Source: an uncultured Clostridia bacterium
GTDB taxonomy: Bacteria > Bacillota > Clostridia > Oscillospirales > Acutalibacteraceae
Length of the DNA: 50,258 nt
NCBI GenBank assembly: GCA_937880805.1
Contig: CALGRR010000079.1
Span: 1-50,258 of the forward strand
Direction: 5' to 3'
Notes under the pieces: generated by a model
Told to the model about the DNA's origin: nothing
The model's database searches: none
What the model saw: the letters and a program-made list of their open reading frames with translations, nothing else
Shown: piece after piece, positions 42,470 through 50,258 of the stretch
How positions within the stretch are numbered: the stretch's first letter is position 1
Layout of the letters: every line of letters starts with the position of its first letter
Made by a program: the position numbers and the translations under genes

Positions 42470-43882
42470 TTAGTAAATATTTTCATAAATACGAACATCA
42501 AAAACCTTGCCGTCGGCAGCCTCAATATTTATTGCGTAGTTAGCAGACTCTCCGCCGTTATATTCCGAAATATGGCATCTGATCATATAGTATCTGACTG
42601 TTCCGTAATCGAGGTCGGCATACTCTCTTATACCGTTACAGCAAAGGTCAAGCTCTTTTAATATGCTTAACGCTGCCTCTTCCGACATTCCTTCATAAAA
42701 TCTGCTTCTTATCGCATTCATATCCTCGGCGGTTGCAGTTTTAAAAAGATTGCTGTCTCCAATGTCTGTTGAAACATTAACAAGGCTTACAATATCACTG
42801 TTGGGTTCCGTATAAACCCTGATTGTGACCTTTGTTGAATCGGTTCCTTTGCAATACTCGTCAGCAACATAACCTGTTTCAGAGTAACCCATTTTTTCAA
42901 TTAGGGCTCTGCAATCCTCAAGCGTACCGCCCACATGGGTTTTGCTGAAAAAGTTCTCCATAAGTTTTTCAGCTTCTTCTCTGCACTTGAGTTCCTCTTC
43001 TGTGGGCTCATACGGTTTTGTTTCTTCCTGATTCAATGAAGAATTTCCGTTTGTCAGATTTGAGTAATAGTGCTCATAATAGTCAGTTTCGTCCTTTTCA
43101 AATCTGCCGTTTTTATAAAGAATGCCTGCTGAAACCGCACTTGCCGCAACAACTGCAACAGTCAGAATAATTGCCGTTATTTTAAGCTTTTTCAGCTTAT
43201 CCCTTCCGCTGTTGGTGTTTATAATGATTGAAACAATCCAGGAAACGGCAATCATTGCAACGCTTATTGCAAGAAAAACGGGAGTAACCCATTTTTCGTA
43301 ATAGAAGATTTTCAGAAACGCTGCAAGGAATGTATCTGACATAGATAAATAATATTTTGCCGTAAATGGTAAGAGTATAATTGCAATTGCCGCAAGAAAC
43401 ACGGGAATCATCCCTATAACAATGCGTTTTGAACCTTTAAATACATAATTAATGGGTATCGCAAAAGCAAGCCCTGCCAATGAGATTGCAACAGTCATAA
43501 CAGTAACAGCTACTGAAAGATTATCTGTTCCAAGGTAACTGAACTGTTCTCTTAACAGAATCAATTCTTTCACTTTCAAGAAAGAAAAAATAGCGGTCAG
43601 GATTACCATTGTAAAAGCAACAGACATTTCACAAAGAATGATAATGTATCTTGCCGAAACTCTTTGAACTGCTGTATACGGAAGTGCACGGGAATAATCG
43701 TTCCAGTTATTCTTTTCATCCTCGAGGAAGCCTCTGTTTATTCCGCCAAGCATCAAGCCCATCCATGCACCGGACACGCCTCCGGCAATACAGAAAGCAA
43801 TGCCCATAACTATATACGCAGCTATGTAAGCAAGCCCCGTTTTTCGCCAGACATAGAATTCCTTTAAAAGAGCACCCTTCAT
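42470..43882 (-). CDS. ABC-2 type permease with long extracytoplasmic C-terminal part
   Basis: A 470-residue membrane protein with about six helices in the first 275 residues, then about 190 soluble residues (KNGRFEKDETDYYEHYY...). The first part looks like ABC-2 permeases in YtrC/YtrF-type operons. The C-terminal part, which may contain two PepSY-like repeats, is not recognised with certainty. The stop is bordered by the oadG terminator; the gene abuts the ATPase with no gap. Confidence 0.75.
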   Translation of the reverse strand: MKGALLKEFYVWRKTGLAYIAAYIVMGIAFCIAGGVSGAWMGLMLGGINRGFLEDEKNNWNDYSRALPYTAVQRVSARYIIILCEMSVAFTMVILTAIFSFLKVKELILLREQFSYLGTDNLSVAVTVMTVAISLAGLAFAIPINYVFKGSKRIVIGMIPVFLAAIAIILLPFTAKYYLSMSDTFLAAFLKIFYYEKWVTPVFLAISVAMIAVSWIVSIIINTNSGRDKLKKLKITAIILTVAVVAASAVSAGILYKNGRFEKDETDYYEHYYSNLTNGNSSLNQEETKPYEPTEEELKCREEAEKLMENFFSKTHVGGTLEDCRALIEKMGYSETGYVADEYCKGTDSTKVTIRVYTEPNSDIVSLVNVSTDIGDSNLFKTATAEDMNAIRSRFYEGMSEEAALSILKELDLCCNGIREYADLDYGTVRYYMIRCHISEYNGGESANYAINIEAADGKVFDVRIYENIY

Positions 43883-44740
43883 TTATTCTTCCCCCTTTAC
43901 GATGAAAACAAATAAATCTTCAATGCTTACGGGATTAATCTCAAACCTATCCTCAACCGCATATCGCTCTGCTATCGCTTCAACTCCGTAGGGCGATTCT
44001 TTTTTGCCGATTATTGCATCGGGGCTGATGCGGTTGATTTCTTCTGCCGTTCCCTGAACAACGCAGTATCTTTCGAGCAATCTGTCCTTTTCCTCGCAGA
44101 GAATAACCCTGCCCTTATGAATGAACGCAATATAATCGCAGATTTTTTCAAGGTCGCTCACAATATGCGATGAAATGAGCACGGAGCAAAGCGGATTTCT
44201 TGTGAATTCGTTGAAAATGCCAACAATTTCATTCCTTATAACGGGGTCAAGTCCGTTGGTCGGCTCATCAAGAATAAGCAGCTTTGCATTATGAGAAAGA
44301 GCAACCGCAATGCTCAGCTTGATTTTCATTCCCTTCGAGAGAGATTTGAAACGCTTCTTCGGGTCAACATCAAAGCGTTCGAGCAATTCATAATATTTTT
44401 TGCTATCCCAATTATCATATGTTGCAGCCATAATTTTTCCAACCTCTGCCGCATTGAGAGTATCGGAAAAGCAAGGCTCATCAAGCACAACGCCTATATC
44501 GTTTTTTGTCTTGTTCGGTAACGGATTAACTTCTTCGCCCAAAATCTTTATGCTGCCCGAATCCCTTTGAATTATATCGAGCATCAGCCTTATGGTTGTG
44601 CTTTTTCCCGCACCGTTTTCGCCGATAAGACCCATAATGCAGCCGCAGGGCAGGTCAAAGCTTATGTTATCAAGCCTGAAGCTTGATGTTTTATGATTTT
44701 TATATTTTTTGCAAAGATTTCTGACTTCTATCGCATTCAT
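43883..44740 (-). CDS. ABC transporter ATP-binding protein (YtrB-like)
   Basis: A 285-residue ATPase. Walker A GENGAGKST (about 38-46), signature LSKGMKIKLSIAVAL, Walker B LLILDEPTNGLDP, switch His in ISSHIVSDLEK. The C-terminal 60 residues are typical of drug/lantibiotic exporters. Gap of 3 nt to the GntR gene. Confidence 0.92.
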   Translation of the reverse strand: MNAIEVRNLCKKYKNHKTSSFRLDNISFDLPCGCIMGLIGENGAGKSTTIRLMLDIIQRDSGSIKILGEEVNPLPNKTKNDIGVVLDEPCFSDTLNAAEVGKIMAATYDNWDSKKYYELLERFDVDPKKRFKSLSKGMKIKLSIAVALSHNAKLLILDEPTNGLDPVIRNEIVGIFNEFTRNPLCSVLISSHIVSDLEKICDYIAFIHKGRVILCEEKDRLLERYCVVQGTAEEINRISPDAIIGKKESPYGVEAIAERYAVEDRFEINPVSIEDLFVFIVKGEE

Positions 44741-44743
44741 AAA

Positions 44744-45118
44744 TCATTCCTCCTCCAAAACAACATTAAACATTTCAATAACCTCCGCCTTTGAAAGCCT
44801 GCAGGATGATGCAAGAAGCGAAATTTCCTGCAAATGCTCCTCAATCTTTTTAAGGTTTTCTTCTCTGATAAGCTGCGTGTTTTTTGCCGCAACAAAGCAG
44901 CCCTTGCCCGCAACGGTATAAATAAACCCTTCCCGTTCAAGCTCATCATAGGCTCGTTTTGTGGTTATAACGCTTATATACAAATCCTTTGCAAGATTGC
45001 GTATTGAAGGCAGCGGTTCATCCTCTCTGAGCTTTTCGTTAATTATCTGGCTCTTGATTTGAGAATATATCTGCTCATATATCGGATGCCCGCTTTTGTT
45101 GTTAATAAAAATATTCAT
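44744..45118 (-). CDS. GntR family regulator (YtrA type)
   Basis: A 124-residue short GntR protein: winged HTH in the first 70 residues (PIYEQIYSQIKSQIINEKLREDEPLPSIRNLAKDLYISVITTKRAYDELEREGFIYT, of which the core is SIRNLAKDLYISVITTKRAY) and a short dimer tail. YtrA relatives repress their own ABC operons and respond to cell-wall-active antibiotics. It starts with ATG at 45118 just after the operator at 45132-45160. Confidence 0.92.
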   Translation of the reverse strand: MNIFINNKSGHPIYEQIYSQIKSQIINEKLREDEPLPSIRNLAKDLYISVITTKRAYDELEREGFIYTVAGKGCFVAAKNTQLIREENLKKIEEHLQEISLLASSCRLSKAEVIEMFNVVLEEE

Positions 45119-45131
45119 CCGACACCTCCGT

Positions 45132-45160
45132 TAACTGTATATAAACAGTATATACAGTTA
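45132..45160. promoter_or_regulatory. GntR operator, perfect 12-bp arms
   Basis: TAACTGTATATA (45132-45143) and its exact complement TATATACAGTTA (45149-45160) with 5-nt spacer AACAG. It covers the -10 box of the minus-strand promoter, so binding should repress the GntR/ABC genes. Confidence 0.9.
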
Positions 45161-45175
45161 TGCAATTTTTGTCAA
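45147..45175 (-). promoter_or_regulatory. Promoter for the GntR/ABC operon
   Basis: Minus strand: TTGACA (45175-45170), 17 nt, TATACT (45152-45147). Confidence 0.8.
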
Positions 45176-45200
45176 GTGTCAAAAATTTATAACTTGTTCA

Positions 45201-45229
45201 TTGACTTAAAGGTGATTATATTGTAGAAT
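45201..45229 (+). promoter_or_regulatory. Promoter for the lipoprotein gene
   Basis: TTGACT (45201-45206), 17 nt, TAGAAT (45224-45229), then AAGGGGG before the ATG at 45257. Confidence 0.7.
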
Positions 45230-45256
45230 ATCTGTATATTATTAAGGGGGCTTATT

Positions 45257-46138
45257 ATGAAAAAGATAATTGCACTTTTACTTGCTGCGGCAATGCTCGT
45301 TGCATTCGCAGCCTGCAACAAAAACAGCGGCGAAGACACAACAACCACCACTCTTTCAGAATCAGATAATGTTTCCGAAACTCAGGCGGCTGAAACCACC
45401 GTTGCAGATTTAACCACAGAACCTGCTTCTGAAAACACAACCGTTGATTCATCGGAAACCACAGCTGCAGCCGAAACAACAACCGTTGCTCCTTCTGATG
45501 ACCCTTCAAAATGGACTGACGAAGAAATTATTGCGTTTTATAAGGCGGCAGCAACAAAAACTCATCCCAAGGTTCAGCATTCGCAAACAATGACACTTGA
45601 CAGCATTGTTATCGGCGAAGGCGGCGGCGTTGGCGGTTTCTTCCTTGATAAGGTTGCAGTGCCCGCAATCAACGGAGTTCTTCAGAAGAATTCCGCAACC
45701 TTTGACGGCATCACCGGCGGCTACAAAGACCTTGTTGCATCGGATGCAAAGTCAATAAAAGCATACAAGAGCGGTAACTACACCGTTATCGAAATGACAA
45801 TGAAAGACCAGACCGACGGCAAGCACGGCCACAATATGAGCGGCACCGTTGGCCACGCAATCACCGTTCTCGGCGATGTTTCCGTTGCCGTTGCAGAGTT
45901 CCCGCAGTTTAAAATCGACACAGAAAATGCCGACATCAAAATTCATTATAACAATGCTACCGTTAAGGTTAAAATTAATCAGAACGGTATGATTGAAAAA
46001 GGAACCTGGGAATACACTGCAAGCGTAAGCATCAAGAACCTCGCACTTAATTTCAAAGATGCCACAACCAAAGACCTTGTGGTTAAAAAGGCAGCTGCAG
46101 ACATCGGATACAACATCGTTCTCGGCGGCGGATTTTAA
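45257..46138 (+). CDS. Lipoprotein of unknown function
   Basis: A 293-residue protein with a lipoprotein signal (LLLAAAMLVAFAAC, Cys20) and a Thr/Ser/Glu-rich linker (about 27-85). The rest (from SKWTDEEIIAFYKAAA) has a glycine-rich helix-like part and beta-strands; no domain recognised. It has its own promoter and terminator, and lies divergent from the GntR/ABC operon, but is not obviously linked to it. Confidence 0.75.
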   Translation: MKKIIALLLAAAMLVAFAACNKNSGEDTTTTTLSESDNVSETQAAETTVADLTTEPASENTTVDSSETTAAAETTTVAPSDDPSKWTDEEIIAFYKAAATKTHPKVQHSQTMTLDSIVIGEGGGVGGFFLDKVAVPAINGVLQKNSATFDGITGGYKDLVASDAKSIKAYKSGNYTVIEMTMKDQTDGKHGHNMSGTVGHAITVLGDVSVAVAEFPQFKIDTENADIKIHYNNATVKVKINQNGMIEKGTWEYTASVSIKNLALNFKDATTKDLVVKKAAADIGYNIVLGGGF

Positions 46139-46152
46139 TAATTAAAAAAGTA

Positions 46153-46188
46153 ACAGCGAATCATCAAATGATGATTCGCTGTTTTTTT
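46153..46188 (+). terminator. Terminator after the lipoprotein gene
   Basis: ACAGCGAATCATCA and TGATGATTCGCTGT, 14-bp perfect stem with AA loop, followed by TTTTTT. Confidence 0.92.
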
Positions 46189-46225
46189 AGTCATATTACG
46201 CCCACCAAAAGGGTGGATTTAGTTG

Positions 46226-46254
46226 AAAAAGCACTTCCTGAGAAGTGCTTTTTT
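46226..46254. terminator. Bidirectional terminator
   Basis: AAAAAGCACTTC and GAAGTGCTTTTT around CTGA, followed by T-run; U-tract possible on both strands. It could end the minus-strand gene that stops at 46328. Confidence 0.65.
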
Positions 46255-46327
46255 CTTGTACGAGTGTTCGCAACGGATTCAATGAATAAAATGTCAGCGG
46301 CGGTTAAACGCACACTGTTTCCTTCTA

Positions 46328-47707
46328 TCACCTCAGGTTATCAAAGCTTTCACGCATTTCGTCAACCGTACCGGTTGCGATATAGTAGTTATATTCGCTC
46401 GGAACGAAGCTTCGGAAAGTGTTGTGCTTAACAGTTGCAATATATGATGTTTGCGGTGCTACGGACGGGTCTTTATCTGTGGTGGTTTCCCTTGCCAGAA
46501 CACCGGCAAGGAAATTTCCGTGGTGAGGCGTATAAATACCGATTCCGAAGCTGTCATCAAACTCACCGATAAATGCCGACCAGTTTTCCGTTGCCTGGAA
46601 ATTGGGGTAGCCTGCATCGGGCCAGAAAATGAGTTCGTTCTGATATGAGTAATTTTTATCTCCGGTCCAGGGCTTATCGCCGCCGTAATAAACGAATCTG
46701 TTAAAAGGCTCTATGCAGTAAAAAGCGGGAAGCTCCTGAGTTGTGTAATATTCGGGATAACCCGAAAAATCAACGAATCTGCAGGCTATCTCAACGGCAC
46801 CGTCACAGATGCTGTAGGTTGCCTCCATATATGAGGGGCTCATATCCGTCGCAGGCTTTGCCCAGTCAAGGGGTCTGCACTTGATATAGATATAGTCATC
46901 ACCCACAACAAGATCAACTATTTTGCTGCTCTCGTTATACTGATTGCCGCCCTGCACGGGGTTATAATTCCACTTGTGTTCACCGTACATAGCGCTCTGA
47001 TAATCATCGCAATCAAAGGTGCCGTAGTAGGACTGCTGAACAAGTCTGCCCGTATCGTGACGGTTGATGAGATTAACGTTTTTGTTGACGGCTTTTTTGC
47101 CGTATCTCTCGGAAGCCTTTGAATCAACCTTGGTTAAGCCGTCAACCATAACCGCCTGCACGTCGGAATCCAGGTCTTCAAGGTAATCCAATGCACCGCC
47201 CCAGAGAAGATTGACACCGATTTTATATTCGCTGTTCTGAAGATAAACATTTTTATCGGGCACTTCACGGTTGAACACGTCAACGCCGACAAGCTCAAAC
47301 ACTGCCGTGTCCTTATCAAGAGGCTCGAGCGTTATTTTGCAAAGAGTGTTTGATTTGGTCTTATCAAGCACGCCGTCAATAAAGCTGTAAAAAGGCTTTG
47401 TGCCGTCCGAAGGCTCAAGGAAGAATTCCTCGGAATACTGTTCACCTTTGAGCTTATATGTAATTACGCCTTTCATATATGCGTCGGATTTATAGCTGAT
47501 GCCGTAATAATTGAACCAGCCGCAATCGGCATCGCCGAAATCAAACTCGGCTTTTCCCGATATAATACCGTTTTCAATTCCGTTTACGGACACAGCCGCG
47601 ATTGACTTAATTGCAAAATCTGTATCTGCTTTTGACGGCAGAAAACTGAAAAGATATGACGAGAGAAGAAAAATAAACGAAAAAATAATGGAAATAATTT
47701 TTTTCAA
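46328..47707 (-). CDS. Secreted protein of unknown function
   Basis: Starting at the TTG at 47707 (459 residues), with AGGGTGAT before it; a GTG at 47716 lies in frame but has no ribosome site. Signal peptide (KKIISIIFSFIFLLSSYLFSF). The body is rich in Trp, Tyr and Asp: INRHDTGRLVQQSYYGT, WNYNPVQGG, YCIEPFNRF and GIYTPHHGNF. Such motifs look like a sugar-active enzyme or binding protein, but I cannot name a family. The gene lies in a minus-strand pair with the metallo-beta-lactamase-fold gene, 119 nt apart. Confidence 0.8.
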   Translation of the reverse strand: MKKIISIIFSFIFLLSSYLFSFLPSKADTDFAIKSIAAVSVNGIENGIISGKAEFDFGDADCGWFNYYGISYKSDAYMKGVITYKLKGEQYSEEFFLEPSDGTKPFYSFIDGVLDKTKSNTLCKITLEPLDKDTAVFELVGVDVFNREVPDKNVYLQNSEYKIGVNLLWGGALDYLEDLDSDVQAVMVDGLTKVDSKASERYGKKAVNKNVNLINRHDTGRLVQQSYYGTFDCDDYQSAMYGEHKWNYNPVQGGNQYNESSKIVDLVVGDDYIYIKCRPLDWAKPATDMSPSYMEATYSICDGAVEIACRFVDFSGYPEYYTTQELPAFYCIEPFNRFVYYGGDKPWTGDKNYSYQNELIFWPDAGYPNFQATENWSAFIGEFDDSFGIGIYTPHHGNFLAGVLARETTTDKDPSVAPQTSYIATVKHNTFRSFVPSEYNYYIATGTVDEMRESFDNLR

Positions 47708-47826
47708 AACAATCACCCTTTTATGAAAATTTTTGCAAGCTCGTAATTCGAGAAACGGTAGTTATTGAATTGCATATTTAATATAACACAAAGCAATCTG
47801 ATTTGCCCGCACTGTTTTTCATCGGA

Positions 47827-48873
47827 TTAATCCAGATAAATAACCTGCGAGCCCTGCCAGGAAATATAGTTTTTCTCTACACCGATTTCTTCAATCCATG
47901 CTCGGACTTCGGGTGTAAGAAGCACCAGAGATTCGTGGGAGTTGTTCCACACCCATGAAGGTGTAGGCCACAAGCAGATTTCGGGGTCAACAGCTTCATA
48001 GAATTCTTTCGATACACCGGCCTGTCCGTGGTGTGACATTTTGCATATATCGCAATCCAGAAGCTCCTTATATTCGGGGTTTGCAAGCACCTTGTTGCCT
48101 GAGCTTACAGCGGCATCACCCGTAAACAATACGCTTTTTCCGCCCAAATCCATACGGAATATCAAAGAGGAATCATTAACGTTTGTGAAAGCGGGGTCAA
48201 AGGTGAAAAGCGTGGTTATTTTTGCAGCGCCGATATTGAAAACATCGCCGTCATTGATAATCTGAACTTTTTCGGGGAAAGCCTTACTTATTCTGTCAAA
48301 CTCGCCCACCATTTCCGCACCTTCCGTTGAGTTAATGGAAGCGTAAAAGTCATATGGAGCATATTTAAGAATAACCTTGTCAAATTTTACCTGATTTGTG
48401 CGGTTTTCAGCCACTTCGTTGAAAACCTGAACGTGGTCAGTGTGGGGATGTGTCAGAAACCAAACGTCAATTTTCGGCACCCTCTGCCCCGTGACAGCCC
48501 TGAGATACTGAATGAAGTAATCGGTTTCAAATTTATAACCGCCGTCGATTGCAATAACCTTGCCGTCCTCGGTTGTGATAATAAAGCTGTCGCCTATAGC
48601 ATCTTCAACCGATTTGAGCATATGAATTGCGTTTTTGTTCATAGTGTTGGGAACACCCTCTTTCTTTATCACAAAGTGGTACTTCACACCATTAAAAAAC
48701 GCCCTGATTTTTGCAAATAGTTTATCGAAGAAAGCAATAAATACATTGTCGCCGTTTTCTTCATCTGCAGCAGATACAGCTGTCTGCTCAGGCTCAGACT
48801 GAACGGCAAATACCGGTGCAGCACATACAAACATCATAACCATTACAAGAATAATTGAAATAAATCTTTTCAT
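47827..48873 (-). CDS. Secreted metallo-beta-lactamase-fold hydrolase (ComEC-C-terminal-like)
   Basis: A 348-residue protein with a signal peptide ending near FAVQS. A short segment (about 47-62, FIAFFDKLFAKIRAFF) then leads into the MBL domain. The metal motif FLTHPHTDHVQ, with two His and Asp-His, is complete; LFTGDAAVS holds the next Asp and MSHHGQAGVS another His. The layout matches the domain at the C-terminus of ComEC and related phosphodiesterases or nucleases. An AraC-site 15-mer lies upstream at 48980. Confidence 0.87.
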   Translation of the reverse strand: MKRFISIILVMVMMFVCAAPVFAVQSEPEQTAVSAADEENGDNVFIAFFDKLFAKIRAFFNGVKYHFVIKKEGVPNTMNKNAIHMLKSVEDAIGDSFIITTEDGKVIAIDGGYKFETDYFIQYLRAVTGQRVPKIDVWFLTHPHTDHVQVFNEVAENRTNQVKFDKVILKYAPYDFYASINSTEGAEMVGEFDRISKAFPEKVQIINDGDVFNIGAAKITTLFTFDPAFTNVNDSSLIFRMDLGGKSVLFTGDAAVSSGNKVLANPEYKELLDCDICKMSHHGQAGVSKEFYEAVDPEICLWPTPSWVWNNSHESLVLLTPEVRAWIEEIGVEKNYISWQGSQVIYLD

Positions 48874-48979
48874 ATTAGCCTCCGTTATATATTTGTTGGG
48901 TTAATCAGTATATTTTCACCAACAGACACCTTAATTTTATCATTACGGTACAGAGAAGTAAATGACACATTTTAGTTAA

Positions 48980-48994
48980 AAAAGTGTCCTTATT
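48980..48994 (-). promoter_or_regulatory. 15-mer AATAAGGACACTTTT upstream of the MBL gene
   Basis: Identical to 50041-50055 and oriented the same way with respect to the downstream gene. CTAAAATG follows at a similar distance in both. Probable AraC-regulator site. Confidence 0.6.
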
Positions 48995-49033
48995 CGCAGA
49001 ATTGAATTATACCAAAATCACAACCGCAATTTC

Positions 49034-49975
49034 TTATTTGGTAACCGTTTTGTCTCTGTATTTTTTTGGCGACATATTATAGAATTTACGAAAAACACGG
49101 TGAAAATAGCTGATGTTTTCATAACCTGTAAGCTGCGAAATTTCCGAAATTCCGAGGTTTGTGCTTTCAAGAAGAAAACAAGCATGAGACATTCTCTTTT
49201 CCTGAACAAGCTCCGTATAGGTTTTGCCCGTCAGTTTTTTAATCTGCTTTGACAGTGCATTGAAATCGTAAAAAAGCATTTGCGAAAGCTCTGTCAGGCT
49301 GCCATTTGCAAAATGAGCCTCAATATATTTCAGCACGTGAAATATAAGGCTGCTGTCGTCACCGTTATAATCAAGGTCATCAATGTGACTGAGAAGCTGA
49401 AGCAAAATAAGACCCATTGTTGTTTCGTTTATATTTCTTTGCTCCTGACGGTCATCAAGCAAATTCCAGATAAGATTTTCAATAAGATTCTGCACAGGCA
49501 GAACATCTGAAACTCTGAAATGAAGATAGCTTGATTTGCCGTTATCGCCTCGCAGGCATTGAATTATAAAACTGTGCAACAATGATTCCTCGCTGTTCAG
49601 CATTTCAAGAGCTTTCTCAAAGAAATGAGGCAAAACAACGAAATTAACCGCTATATCCTGATCCGTTGAAGGCAGATTTTCCTGCCTGCAATTCTGGGTC
49701 ATAAAAAGAATATCTCCCTCATTAAGAACAACGGTTTCATTGTTTATAATATTGGTTTTTGTTCCTTGATACATATAAATAATCTCAACATAATCGTGAC
49801 TGTGTTCCGGAAAATGATTGGTATTTGTATCGGCTCTGACCGCAATAAGCTTTTCTTTTTTCATTAACTTGGAGCCCTCAATGATGATTCTCTCATCATC
49901 ATTTTTGTTTTTAAGCAAAAAAGAAGGGTTTTCATACGTGTGCATGATAAGTCTTTCTATCAGGTCATTTCTCAT
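49034..49975 (-). CDS. AraC family regulator
   Basis: I take the ATG at 49975 (313 residues), 6-9 nt after AGGCGGTGA; a GTG at 49984 lies in frame. Cupin-like sensor domain in the first 190 residues (NHFPEHSHDYVEIIYMYQGT). The C-terminal two-HTH region is LTELSQMLFYDFNALSKQIKKLTGKTYTELVQEKR and ISQLTGYENISYFHRVFRKFYNMSPKKYR. Divergent from a probable sugar symporter gene, so likely its activator. Confidence 0.94.
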   Translation of the reverse strand: MRNDLIERLIMHTYENPSFLLKNKNDDERIIIEGSKLMKKEKLIAVRADTNTNHFPEHSHDYVEIIYMYQGTKTNIINNETVVLNEGDILFMTQNCRQENLPSTDQDIAVNFVVLPHFFEKALEMLNSEESLLHSFIIQCLRGDNGKSSYLHFRVSDVLPVQNLIENLIWNLLDDRQEQRNINETTMGLILLQLLSHIDDLDYNGDDSSLIFHVLKYIEAHFANGSLTELSQMLFYDFNALSKQIKKLTGKTYTELVQEKRMSHACFLLESTNLGISEISQLTGYENISYFHRVFRKFYNMSPKKYRDKTVTK

Positions 49976-50040
49976 AACAATCACCGCCTCTTACACACAG
50001 TATAACTTATTGCGGATGCTATTTCAACCGTTTTGTTGCA

Positions 50041-50055
50041 AATAAGGACACTTTT
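50041..50055 (+). promoter_or_regulatory. 15-mer AATAAGGACACTTTT upstream of the symporter gene
   Basis: Second copy, 104 nt before the symporter start; CTAATAATG follows. Between the AraC gene and the symporter. Confidence 0.6.
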
Positions 50056-50158
50056 CGCTCTAATAATGACCTTTATTTTTTATTTATTAAATGATAGAAT
50101 TAAAGAAAATAAGGTTTTAAATTTATTAAAAATTATTTACAGAAAGTCTGGTGAATTT

Positions 50159-50258
50159 ATGTCAACAGAAAGAGAGATTGTTGAAACTACCGATAAATCT
50201 ATGCTTCTTAAAAACAGACGGTTTGTGGGCGTGAAAGAAACTGTTGCCTATGTTCTTG
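50159..50258 (+). CDS. Probable MFS/GPH-type sugar symporter, N-terminal part (runs off the window)
   Basis: Thirty-three codons from the ATG at 50159: MSTEREIVETTDKSMLLKNR, then RFVGVKETVAYVL. The K-E-x-V-A-Y-x-L pattern is how many glycoside-pentoside-hexuronide symporters begin (relatives read K-E-K-I-G-Y). The call rests on this short start and on the divergent AraC gene, so it is tentative. A complete gene should continue beyond the window. Confidence 0.5.
   Translation, partial: MSTEREIVETTDKSMLLKNRRFVGVKETVAYVL

Noticed and set aside
46200..46217. Short hairpin CCACC-AAAAG-GGTGG as a regulator site
   Set aside because: Only five pairs and no link to a promoter; lies between two clear terminators.

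Overview
The window looks like the end of a metagenomic contig from an uncultured gut Firmicute, most likely a clostridial Oscillospirales/Ruminococcaceae-type bacterium. The grounds are an ORF style with GGAGG ribosome sites, GTG/TTG starts next to them, lipobox and signal-peptide secreted proteins, an isoleucine T-box leader, YtrA-type GntR and ABC regulation, a DUF6472-like protein, OadB/OadG and fucose genes. No rRNA, tRNA, CRISPR array, prophage or insertion sequence was found. The exception is the first ~1.2 kb, which is visibly AT-richer and Campylobacter-like: the 3' part of leuS and the start of an LptE outer-membrane lipoprotein gene, a protein a Gram-positive should not have. leuS reads in frame across the switch, so it is a chimera, probably made by assembly at a conserved stretch.

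Layout. 1-5754 (minus): lptE fragment, chimeric leuS, rsfS, a nadD-yqeK fusion, and an ABC permease/ATPase pair. 5755-6182: terminator and hairpin repeats. 6183-16838 (minus): a nearly gapless run of 13 genes, read from its promoter end as RnfD-, RnfE- and RnfA-like membrane proteins, a small membrane protein, a GH13 amylase, an LCP-like protein, a transglutaminase-like protein, folE-folP-folB-folK, a small Cys-rich protein and a parvulin-like foldase. 16927-20113: a MecA-like adaptor (plus), rpe (minus) and an ABC exporter (plus). 20131-20237: an array of hairpins with a fixed GTGATAT spacer. 20286-24011: fucU-fucK-fucI for L-fucose. 24067-24548: a zinc-ribbon miniprotein and a divergent small HTH regulator. 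24584-29477 (minus): two Gfo/Idh/MocA dehydrogenases, two sugar-phosphate isomerase-like TIM barrels and a secreted alpha/beta hydrolase. 29712-32332: cysK, a Nim-like flavoprotein and an RlmD/TrmA-family methyltransferase. 32437-33998: promoter, isoleucine T-box and ilvA.

34089-39857 holds two large secreted proteins, a 5'-nucleotidase and an LRR/beta-helix protein, that end in the same 38-residue Cys/His module (109 of 114 nt identical). This is the best candidate here for an undescribed surface-targeting signal. 39946-42413 has a TetR regulator with a clear operator and promoter, then oadB and an oadG-like gene with no alpha subunit nearby. 42470-45118 is a GntR-ABC unit with a 12-bp-arm operator. 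45257-48873 holds a lipoprotein, a secreted protein of unknown function and a secreted metallo-beta-lactamase-fold protein. The end has an AraC regulator divergent from the start of a probable sugar symporter; an identical 15-mer lies upstream of both the symporter and the metallo-beta-lactamase gene.

The second main anomaly is the Rnf-like trio. It keeps the D-E-A order of Rnf but lacks subunits B, C and G, three of the four cysteines expected to hold the RnfA/RnfE iron-sulfur centre, and the flavinylation motif of RnfD.
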